A stretch of 64,000 nt of DNA from Elymus sibiricus (Eukaryota; Streptophyta; Magnoliopsida; Poales; Poaceae): contig CM077675.1 of NCBI GenBank assembly GCA_039707655.1, positions 420,379,162 to 420,443,161 of the forward strand, written 5' to 3'. The position numbers and the translations under genes are program-made. How positions within the stretch are numbered: position 1 is the first letter of the stretch; the number at the start of each line of letters is the position of its first letter. Positions 54,777 to 64,000 of this stretch are shown piece by piece. The notes beneath the pieces are model-generated. The model saw only the letters and a program-made list of their open reading frames with translations. It was not told where the DNA came from and did no database searches.

Positions 54777-57700
54777 CTAGAGTCAATAATCTAGTTCACA
54801 TCACCATGTGTTTTACATTGTTATGAATCTAACACCCAATGAGTTCTGGGGTTCGATCATGCTTTGCATGTCAGAGAGGTCTTTAGTCAATGGGTCTGCG
54901 ACATTCAGATCCGTGTGTTCTTTGCAAATCTCTATGTCATACTGTAGACACTGCTACCACACTCCACTTGGAGCTATTCCAAATGGCTGCTCCACTATAC
55001 GTATCCGGATTGCTACTCAGAGTCATCCGGATTGGTGTTAAAGCTTGCATCGACCTAACCCTTTACGACGAACTCTTTATCACCTCCATAATCGAGAAAT
55101 ATTTCCTTAGTCCTCTAGTTACTAAGGATAATCTTGACCGCTGTCCAGTGGTCCACTCCTGGATCACTCTTGTACCCCTTGACAGACTCATGGCAAGGCA
55201 CACACAGGTGCGGTACATAGCATGGCATACTATACAGAGCCTATGGATAAGGCATAGGGGACGACCCTCATCCTTTCTCTTTCTTCTGTCGTGGTTGAGC
55301 TTTGAGTCTCACTCAACTCCACACCTTACAAATCAGGCAAGAACTCTTTCTTTGACTGATCCATTTTGTACTCTTTCAAAATCTTGTCAAGGTATGTACT
55401 CATTGAAAGTTTTATCAGACGTCTTGATCTACCTCTATAGATCAAGATGCCCAATATTTAAGTAGCTTCATTCCAGGTTTTCCTTTGAAAAACTCCTTTT
55501 CAAACAACCCTTTATGCTTTCCAGAAATTCTACATCATTTCCGATCAACAATATGTCATCCACATATACTTATTAGAAATTCTATAGTGCTCCCACTCAC
55601 TTTATTGTAAATACAAGTTTCTCATAAACTTTGTATAGACTCAAAAACTTTGATCACCTCATCAAAGCGTATATTCCAACTCCGAGATGCTTGCTCCAGT
55701 CCATAGAAGGATCGCTGGAGCTTGCATATATTTTAGCATCCTTGGAACTGACAAAACCTTCCGGTTGTATCACATACAACCTTTCCTCACGGATACCGTT
55801 AAGGAAATGATGTTTTGACATCCATCTGCCAGATTTCATAATCGAAAAATGCAGCAACTGCTAACATAATTCCAACAGACTTTAGCATCGCTACGGGTGA
55901 GAAAGTCTCATCGTAGTCAACTCCTTGAACTTGTGAAAAACCCTTTGCCACAAGTCGAGCTTTATAGACGGTGACATTACCGTCCGCGTCCGTCTTCCTT
56001 TTAAAGATCCATTTGTTCTGAATGGCCTTTCACCCTTCAGGTAATACTTCCAAAGCCCATACTTTGTTTTCTTACATGGATCCCATCTCGGATTGCATGG
56101 CCTCTAACCATTTCTCGGAATCCGGGCCCATCATCGCTTCTTCATAGCTCGTAGGTTCATCGTTGTCCAACAACATGACCTCTAAGATAGGGTTGTCGTA
56201 CCACTCAGGAGCAGTACGCGTCCTTGTCGACCTACGAGGTTCGATAGTAACTTGATCCGAAGCTTTATGATCATCATCATTAACTTCCTCTTCAACTAAT
56301 GTAGGCTCCACAGAAACAACTTTCTGCGCTGCGCTACTCTCTGGTTGAAACAAAGGTTCAACAACCTCATCAAGTTCTATCTTCCTCCCACTCAATTCTT
56401 TCGAGAGAAACTCTTTCTCGAGAAAGGACCCGTTTTAGCAACAAACACTTTGTGCTTGGATCTGAGATAGAAGGTTTACCCAACTGTTACGTTAGGGTAT
56501 TCTATGAAGATGCATTTGTCCGCTTTGGGTTCGAGCTCATCTGGTTGAAAACCTTTTCCACATAAGCGTCGCAGCCCCAAACATTAAGAAATGACAGCTT
56601 AGGTTTCTGCCAAACCAAAATTCATACGGTATCATCTCAACGGACTTAGATGGTGCCCCTTTTTAAAGTGAATGTAGTTGTATCTAATGCATAACCCCAA
56701 AACGATAGTGGCAAATCGATAAGAGACATCATAGTACGCACCATATCCAATAGAGCACGACTATGATGTTCGGACACACCATCACACTGTGGTGTTCCAG
56801 GTGGCGTGAGTTGTGAAACAACTTCCACATTGTCTTAAGTTGTATACCAAACTCGTAACTCAGATATTTACCTCTACGATCATATCGTAGATATTTTATC
56901 TTCTTGTCACGATGATCTCAAACTTCACTCTGAATTTGTTTGAACTTTTCAAATGTTTCAGACTTGTGTTTCATTAAGTAAATATCCCCATATCTACTCA
57001 AATCATCAGTGAAGGTAGGAAAATAATGATATCCACCGCACGCTACAACACTCATTGGACCGAATACATCAACATGTATCATTTCCAATAAGTCACTTGC
57101 CCGCTCCATCATACCGGAAAACGGGGTCTTAGTCATCTTGCCCATGAGGCATGGTCCGCATGTCTCAACCGATTCGAAATCGAATGAGTCCAAAGATCCG
57201 TCAGCATGGAGTTTCTTCATGCGTTTTACACCAATATGACATTTAGCGGCAGTGCCACAAGTATGTGGTACTATCATTATTAACTTTGTATCTTTTGGCA
57301 TCAATATTATGAACATGTGTATCACTACGATCAAGATTCAATAAACCATTCTCATTGGGTGCATGACCATTGAAGGTATTATTCATGTAAACAGAATAAC
57401 CATTATTCTCTAACTTGAATGAATAACCGTATTGCCATAAACATGATCTAATCACGTTCATGCTCAACGCAAACACCAAATAACATTTATTTAGGTTCAT
57501 CACTAATCCCGAAGGTAGAGAGAGCGTGCGATGGTGATCACATCAACCTTGGAAACACTTCCAACACTCATCGTCACCTCACCCTTAGCTAGCCTCCGTT
57601 TATTCCGTAGCTTTTATTTCGAGTTACTAACATTTAGCAACCGAACCGGTATCCAATACCCAGGTGCTACTAGGAGTACTAGCAAGGTACACACGTATAT

Positions 57701-58890
57701 CAAATATACTTCTATCGACTTTGCCAGCCTTCTTATCTACCAAGTATCTAGGGTTGTTCCGCTTCAGCGACCGTTCTCCTCATAATAGAAGCACTTAGTC
57801 TCGGGTTTGGGTTCAACCTTGGGTTTCTTCACTGGAGCAGCAACTGACTTGCCATCCATGAAGTTTCCTTCCTAGCCCTTGCCCTTCTCGAAACTAGTGG
57901 TTCCACTAACCATCAACACTTGATGCTCCTTCTTGATTTCTACCTTCGCGGTGTCAAACATCGCGAATAGCTCAGGGATCATTATTTCTATCCCTGGCAT
58001 TTTATAGTTCATCACGAGGCTCTAGTAGCTTAGTGACAGTGACTTGGAGAACTATATCAATCACTATCTTATCTGGAAGATCAACTCCCACTCGATTCAA
58101 GCGATTGTAGCACCCAGACAAACTGAGCACATGCTCACCGATTGAGCTATTCTCCTTCATCTTGCAGGCAAAGAATCTTGTTGGAGGTCTCATACCTCTC
58201 AACACGGGCACGAGCCTGAGATCCCAATTTTAGCTCTTAGAACATCTCATATGTTTCGTGACGTTCAAAACGTTTTGGAGCCTCAATTCTAAGCCGTAAT
58301 GCATGACGCACTGAACTATCAAGTAGTCATCAGAACGTGCCTGTCAGATGTTCACAACATCTACAGACGACGCTTGAGGGGGTGGCGCACCGAGCGGTGC
58401 ATTAAGGTCATAAGCCTTCTGTGCAGCAATGAGGACAATCCTCAGATCACGGACCCAGTCCGCATTATTGCTACCATCATCTTTCAACTCTATTTCTCTA
58501 GGAACATATAAAAATTCAAGGGAGCTACAGCGCGAGCTAGTAATCTACAACATAATTTGCAAAGACATTTTGACTATGTTCATGATAATGAGTTTAGTTA
58601 ATCATATTACTTAAAAACTCCCACTCAAATTGACATCCCTCCGGTCATTCGAGTGACACATGATCCAAATCCACCAACTCAAGTCCGATCATCACGTGAG
58701 TTGAGGTGGTTTCAATGGTGAACATCTTCATGTTGATCATATCTACTATATGACTCATGTTCGACCTTTCGGTCTCTTGTGTTCCAAGGCCATGTCTGTA
58801 CATGCTAGGCTCGTCAAGTTTAACCCGAGTGTTCAGACCGTGCAACACTGGCTTGCACCTGTTGTATGTGAACGTAGAGTCTATCACACC
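54777..58890 (-). pseudogene. Copia gag-pol remnants
   Basis: Minus-strand pieces in element order: a gag-like piece (58211-58002, with KMKENSSIGEHVLSLSGCYN), a pre-integrase segment ending TTYLWHCR (57503-57243), and integrase (57334-56918, with CGPCLMGKMTKTPFSGMMER and HVDVFGPM; 56828-56646, with GTPQCDGVSEHHSRALLDMV). Then come a linker with RRSTRTRTAPEWYDNPI (56395-56072) and the start of reverse transcriptase (55857-55654, with MSKHHFLNGIREERLYVIQP). The pieces lie in different frames with stops between them, so several indels and point changes have accumulated. Catalytic YVDD-like and RNase H motifs were not recognisable in 54777-55650. Not functional; it might still be mobilised by related active copies. 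Confidence 0.8.
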
Positions 58891-59779
58891 CGATCATCAC
58901 GTGGTGTCTCAAAACGACGAACTTTCGCAACGGTGCACACTCGGGGAGAACACAATTTTATCTTGAAATTTTAGTGAGGGATCACCTTATAATGCTACCG
59001 TCGTCCTAAGCAAAATAAGATGCATAAAAGGATTAACATCACATGCAAATCATATGTGACATGATATGGCCATGAACTTGTGGTTTTGATCTCCATCTTC
59101 AAAGCACCGGCATGATCTCCATCGTCACCGGCATAACACCATGATCTCCATCATCTTGATCTCCATTAATGTGTCGCCATGAGGTTGTTGCGCCGACTGT
59201 TGCTTCCACGACTATTGCTAACTCATAGCGATAAAGTAAAGCAAAAACGGCGAAAATAATTAAAGACAACCCTATGGCTCTTGCCGGTTGCCGTACTCAT
59301 CGACATGCAAGTCGTGATATTCTATACAATACATGATCATCTCATACATCACATATATCTCATCATGTAACTGGCCATATCACATCACAACATACCCTGC
59401 AAAAACAAGTTAGACGTCCTCTAATTGTTGTTGCAAGTTTTACGTGGCTGCTACGGGTATTTAGCAAGAACAATTCTTACCTACGCAAAAACCACAACGG
59501 TGATACAAAAATTGCTATTCAACCTTCTCAAGGACCACCTTTGTCAAATCCGATCCGACTAAAGTGGGAGAAACAAACACCCACCAGTCATCTTTATGCA
59601 ACGAAGTTACATGTCAGTTGATGGAACCGGTCTCTCATAAGCGTACGAGTAATGTAGGTCCGGGCCGCTTCATCCCACAATACCGCCGAATCAAGAAAAG
59701 ACCAAGGGAGGAAGCAATCTGAATATCAACGCCCACAAACTCCTTTGTGTTCTACTCGAGATCTCATCTACACATAGAC
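58891..59779 (-). other. Copia leader region
   Basis: This lies between the primer-binding site and gag on the minus strand. It carries no convincing frame and has ATCTCCATCATC-type phrases at 59090-59165. It corresponds to the long untranslated leader of BARE/Angela elements. Confidence 0.55.
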
Positions 59780-59796
59780 CTAGCTCATGATGCCAC
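59780..59796 (-). other. Copia primer-binding site
   Basis: TGGCATCATGAGCTAG on the minus strand sits next to the LTR end. It resembles the initiator-methionine tRNA primer site TGGTATCAGAGC used by this group, with a changed third base and an altered middle. Confidence 0.75.
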
Positions 59797-61696
59797 TGTT
59801 GGGGAACGTTGCATGGGAAACAAAAAATTTCCTACGCACACGCAAGATCTATCCATGGTGATGAGCATCTACGAGAGGGAGAGTGGATCTACATACCCTT
59901 GTAGATCACTAAGCGGGAAGCGTTAAGAAACGCGGTTGATGTAGTCGAACGTCTTCGCGATCCAAATCGCCGAGCGTCCCGCGATCCCATCACGATCCAT
60001 CTCGCGATCCAATCTCGATCCGTCCCGCGATCCCATCACGATCCGTCCCGCGATCAAATCACGAATCATCTCGCGATCCTGATCACGGTCCTTCCGATCT
60101 AGCGCCGAATGGACGGCACCTCCGCGTTCAGCACACGTACAGCTCGATGACGATCTCTGCCTTCTTGATCCAGCAAGAGGGAGCGGAGAGGTAGAAGAGT
60201 TCTCCGGTGGCGCGACGGCGCGGCGGCGATGGTGGTGGAACAATTCCGGCAGGGCTTCGCCTAAGCACCGCTGAAACTAGACTAGAGGAGAAACCGATCT
60301 AGATGAAGTAGAGGGAGCACGTGGCAATTAGGGTTAGCTCTTCCCTCTAAATCCTCTAGTATATATAGGAGGGAGGGAGGGGAGGAGGCAGCCTCAAACC
60401 CTCAAGGTTTGGCCGAAATTGGAGGTGGAGGACTCCTACTCCAATCCTATTAGGAGTAGGATTCCTCCTCTCCACTTGGAAACCCTTTCCACCTTTCCTC
60501 CTTTGGATTTTTTCCACCCAAAGCCACATGGGCCTTAGTGGGGGGGGGGGGTTAGGCCAGCCCACTAGGGGCTGGTTTGACTCCTCCCACAGCCCATGAG
60601 GTCCTTTGGGTCGAGACACCCCTCCCGATGGTCCCCGGTACCCCTCCCGGCACTCCCGGTACACTACCGAAATACCCGAAACTTTTCCGGTGACCAAAAC
60701 AGGACTTCCTATATATCAATCTTTACCTCCGGACCATTCCGGAGCTCCTCGTGACATCCAGGATCTCATCCGGGACTCTGAACAACCTTCGGTCACCACC
60801 ATACATAACTCTACTATATCGAAACATCACCGAACCTTAAGTGTGCAGACCCTGCGGGTTCGAGAACTATGTAGACATGACCAAGACACCTCTACGGTCA
60901 ATAACCAATAGCGGGACCTGGATGCCCATATTGGTTCCTACATATTCTACGAAGATCTTTATCGGTTGAACCTCTATGTCAAGGATTCAGTTAATCCCGT
61001 ACGCTGTTCCCTTTGTTCTTCGGTATGTTACTTGCCCGAGATTCGATCGTCGGTATCTCTATACCTAGTTCAATATCGTTACCGGCAAGTCTCTTTACTC
61101 GTTCTGTAATACAAGATCCCGTCGCTAACACTTAGTCACATTGCTTGCAAGGCTTATTGTGATGTTGTATTACCGAGTGGGCCCTGAGATACCTCTCCGT
61201 CACACGGAGTAACAAATCCCAGTCTTGATCCATGCCCACTCAACATACACCCTCGGAGATACCTATAGAGCATTTTTATAGTCACCCAGTTACGTTGTGA
61301 CGTTTGATACACACAAGGTATTCCTCCGGTGTCAATGAGTTGCATGATCTCATGGTCATAGGAACAGATACTTGACATGCAGAAAACTATAGCAATAAAC
61401 TGACACGATCATATGCTATGTTTATAGTTTGGGTCTTGTCCATCACATCAGTCTCCTAATGATGTGATCCCGTTATCAAATGACATCTCATGTCTATGGC
61501 CAGGAAACCTTGACCATCTTTGATCAACGAACTAGTTAACTAGAGGCATACTAGGGACACAGTGTTGTCTATGTACCCACACATGTATTTGAGTTTCCAA
61601 TCAATACAATTATAGCATGGATAATAAACGATTATCACGAACAAGGAAATATAATAATAACCAATTTATTATTGCCTCTAGGGCATATTTCCAACA
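59797..61696 (-). repeat. 5' LTR of the Copia (1.9 kb)
   Basis: Complete, from TGTTGGGGAACGTTGCATGG to GGGCATATTTCCAACA on the plus strand. It is followed by CATAGCGGAGG of the Gypsy spacer. Because the other LTR has lost its outer end, the target duplication cannot be verified. Confidence 0.9.
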
Positions 61697-62135
61697 CATA
61701 GCGGAGGGGTGACGGCAGACAAGACGAGTTTATCCTAGCTGACTGTAAGCCGGCTCTCTCGTGACAAAAGCCGCCGTTTAAACCTTGACAAGTTCAGGGT
61801 CTTTGTGCGAGAATAACTTATAAAAGTTCAGGGTATCTTATCAAGATTAACTGTCAAGAGTTTGGCGGGTCACATGGCGGAGTAGCAAGTTGCAAACAGG
61901 CAGGTTTAACTCGAACATGGCATATAAAGCCTGGCCAAGAGGGTATGTAAGCTAAACCCATAGGGTTGGAAGCCCCCAAGTGACCTGATTAAGGATCAAC
62001 TCCTTTGTATGACACTTTCAGTGCGGAGAAAATGGCAGAGGCCCCTAATCATGGGCATGCCAACTTTATTATATCATTAAAGATGGTATATACAATGACA
62101 GGAATATGTACATTGATGAGAGCCGGACTGGCGGC
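61697..62135. other. Gypsy spacer right of the Copia
   Basis: Non-coding, with a 60 bp repeat (61746-61805) matching 52829-52889. CTTTGTGCGAGAATAACTTA follows, beyond the point where the left copy stops. Confidence 0.6.
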
Positions 62136-64000
62136 TTAAGTGTAGTATGGCTGAAGGTGAGCAATATTCCACGGCCTCTTGGTCTCTTCACCAGAAGTGC
62201 GAGACTTGTCACTCTCCCGTATATCCATGAGATAATAGGAACCATTGTTGAGATTTCTGCTGATCACAAACGGTCCTTCCTAGGGGGGTGACAACTTATG
62301 CATATCTGACTGGTCTTAAATCAGCCGGAGTACTAAGTCGCCTTCTTGGAACGTCCGGGTCTTGACCCTGCGGCTATGATAGCGACGCAGGTCTTGTTGA
62401 TAAATCGCCGACCGAGCTGCCGCAAGATCCCGTTCTTCATCCAAGGCATCCAAAGCATCCTGACGCGCCGCCTCGTTATCAGTTTCCACGTAAGCCGCCA
62501 CTCTGGGCGAGTCATGACGAATATCACTGGGGAGAACAGCTTCTGCGCCATAATTCATGAAGAAAGGCGTATAGCCTGTAGACCTGTTGGGGGTGGTTCT
62601 TATGCTCCAAAGAACAGATGGCAACTCCTCCACCCAACAGCCCGGCGTGCGCTCCAAAGGAACCATGAGCCGGGGTTTTATACCTCTCAAAATTTCCTGG
62701 TTAGCACGCTCAGCTTGACCATTAGACTGTGGGTGAGCTACCGAAGATACATCAAGACGGATATGCTCCTCATCACAGAACTCCTTCATAGCCCCCTTAG
62801 ACAAGTTAGTGCCATTATTAGTGATGATACTATGAGGATAACCAAACCGAAAAATCAGCTTTTTGATGAACTGAACTGCTGTTGCTGCATCACACTTGCT
62901 GACCGGCTCAGCCTCGACCCACTTAGTAAACTTGTCAACCGCCACGAAGAGGTGGGTCTTTTTGTCCTTAGACCTCTTAAAAGGTCCTACCATATCAAGC
63001 CCCCAGACCGCAAACGGCCAGGTGATTGGAATCATCTGTAGCTCTTGAGCCAGCACATGGGCACGTCGCCCAAATTTTTGGCACCCGCCACACTTAGTCA
63101 CCAAATCCTCTGCATCTTTATGAGCTGTTAACCAGTAAAACCCGTGTCGAAAAGCCTTGGCCACCAATGATTTTGACCCGGCGTGATGACCACAATCGCC
63201 CGCATGGATTTCTTGCAAGATCTCACGGCCCTCATCAGGAGAAACACAGCGCTGAAAGACACCAGTCACACTGCGCTGACGTAACTCGTCGTTGACAATA
63301 GTCATAGACTTAGACCGCCTTATGATCTGCCGTGCCAGAGTCTCATCCTGAGGTAACTCGCCGCGGTTCAGGTACGCCAGGTAAGGCAATGTCCAATCAG
63401 GGATCGCGCGAAGAGCCGCCACCAATTGCCCTTCTGGGTCAGGTATAGCCAAATCCTCCTCCGACGGCAATTTGACCGATGGGTGATGCAACACGTCCAA
63501 AAACACATTAGGCGGCACCGGCTTACGCTGAGACCCCAGCCTTGATAATGCGTCAGCTGCCTCATTCTTCCGCCGGTCAATATGATCCACCTGATAACCT
63601 TTAAAGTGGCCAGCAATAATATCAACCGCCTGACGATAAGCCGCCATACGAGGGTCCTTAGAATCCCACGTGCCAGAGACTTGTTGAGCCACCAGGTCTG
63701 AGTCGCCAAGACATCTGACCCGGCTCAAATTCATCTCCTTGGCCACACGGAGCCCGTGAAGCAAAGCCTCATATTCTGCTGCATTGTTAGTACAAGGAAA
63801 CATTAGCCTCAAAACATAATAGAATTTGTCACCTCGTGGGGAAGTTAAGACAACTCCAGCCCCCGAGCCTTCCAATTGCCTGGATCCATCAAAGTGAATC
63901 GTCCAATAGGTATTGTCCGGATTTTCCTTAGGTATTTGACACTCTGTCCAATCATTGATAAAATCCACCAGGGCTTGAGATTTGATAGCCGTTCCGGGCA
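62136..64000 (-). pseudogene. Gypsy pol: RNase H and integrase, 5' part outside window
   Basis: The minus-strand frame enters at 64000 and runs 550 residues or more to a TAA at 62316-62318. RNase H shows HFDGSRQLEGSGAG, NNAAEYEALLHGL, CLGDSDLVAQQ and NEAADALSRLG. Integrase shows the zinc region (HAGDCGHHAG to CGGCQKF), the first Asp in GLDMVGPF and the Glu in SNGQAERANQE. The second catalytic Asp is Asn (IITNNGTN, codon 62817-62819), a single G-to-A change. After the TAA and a second stop at 62280-62282 the same frame keeps family sequence (ISRNLNNGSYYLMDIRE) to a TAA at 62136-62138, so the original end was there. Both stops fit C-to-T or G-to-A decay. This copy cannot integrate by itself. 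Confidence 0.9.

Larger units (their letters stand above)
52890..61696 (-). mobile_element. Copia retrotransposon of BARE/Angela/WIS type (8.8 kb)
   Basis: Two LTRs of about 1.9 kb flank a 5 kb interior. On the minus strand the LTR starts TGTTGGAAATATGCCCTAGA and ends AACGTTCCCCAACA. The primer-binding site (TGGCATCATGAGCT) and the polypurine tract (CAAGTGGGAGAC) are both in place. LTR starts and primer text match the BARE/Angela/WIS group known from barley and wheat. All coding parts are decayed, and the outer end of the left LTR is missing about 28 bp. LTRs differ at about 42 of 1870 positions by eye. Confidence 0.9.
48005..64000 (-). mobile_element. Tat/Retand-type Gypsy retrotransposon, right end outside window
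   Basis: On the minus strand the window shows the later part of the element: RNase H and integrase (64000 to 62136), a spacer with a nested Copia, a gene on the opposite strand (49275-52397), a polypurine tract and the 3' LTR (48505 to 48005). An extra gene in antisense orientation between pol and the 3' LTR is known for the Tat/Retand lineage (for example Grande and RIRE2). The gag, protease and reverse transcriptase and the 5' LTR should lie to the right of 64000. The pentamer GGTTT (48000-48004) is the candidate left target duplication. Confidence 0.85.

Overview
The window looks like repeat-dense intergenic DNA from a large grass genome, most probably the wheat/Aegilops/barley tribe (Triticeae). 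The evidence is the mix of elements: a Copia element with BARE/Angela/WIS-type LTR ends, a Tat/Retand-type Gypsy with an antisense gene, CACTA transposons with CACTAGTAGAAAA ends, an Au-type SINE with a (TTG)n tail, a Stowaway MITE starting CTCCCTCCG, and Helitrons ending in CCCGTTGCAACGCACGGG plus CTAG. I see no intact host gene, no rRNA or tRNA gene and no CRISPR array. Almost every coding stretch belongs to a transposable element, and nearly all of them are broken.

Layout. 1-2215 is a minisatellite array, and the same array returns in inverted orientation at 14640-15800. Between the two copies lie AT-rich DNA, a 5'-truncated LINE (3735-11245) split by a minus-strand non-autonomous LTR retrotransposon (3989-10107), and a non-autonomous CACTA (11478-14171, TSD GTC). 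15801-21323 is mostly unassigned and carries a minus-strand Helitron end near 17082. 21324-23968 is a Helitron with GC-rich, probably captured sequence, followed by a Helitron-like stretch to about 24988. A Stowaway MITE (26645-26725) and an unrecognised coding fragment (26709-26994) precede a 6.1 kb CACTA (27228-33316, TSD TTC). That CACTA encodes a small coiled-coil protein with a C-terminal membrane anchor, a damaged TNP2-type transposase and a damaged second gene with a Ulp1-like (C48) protease domain.

33317-35294 holds a GC-rich triplicated unit and a long (AT)n tract. Two more Helitrons follow (35295-38209 and 38231-43274). The second carries a multi-exon Ulp1-like pseudogene with an Au SINE in one intron and a Harbinger-type MITE behind it. 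A Harbinger-like element starts at 43735. It is split by a 2.7 kb solo LTR (44344-47019, TSD CCCGT) and cut at 48005 by a minus-strand Gypsy element that runs off the right edge. Inside the Gypsy lies a complete-length but decayed minus-strand Copia (52890-61696).

How it fits together. The window is a stack of nested insertions, and several can be ordered: LINE before LTR element, Harbinger-like element before solo LTR and before Gypsy, Gypsy before Copia. By eye the two LTRs of the 6.1 kb element differ at about 7 of 416 positions and the Copia LTRs at about 42 of 1870, so both are fairly recent. Most premature stops are C-to-T or G-to-A changes, as expected for decay of methylated DNA. The features most worth pursuing are the TATA-driven, intron-bearing antisense gene of the Gypsy, the tail-anchored CACTA protein, the Ulp1-like gene inside a Helitron, and the inverted pair of minisatellite arrays.
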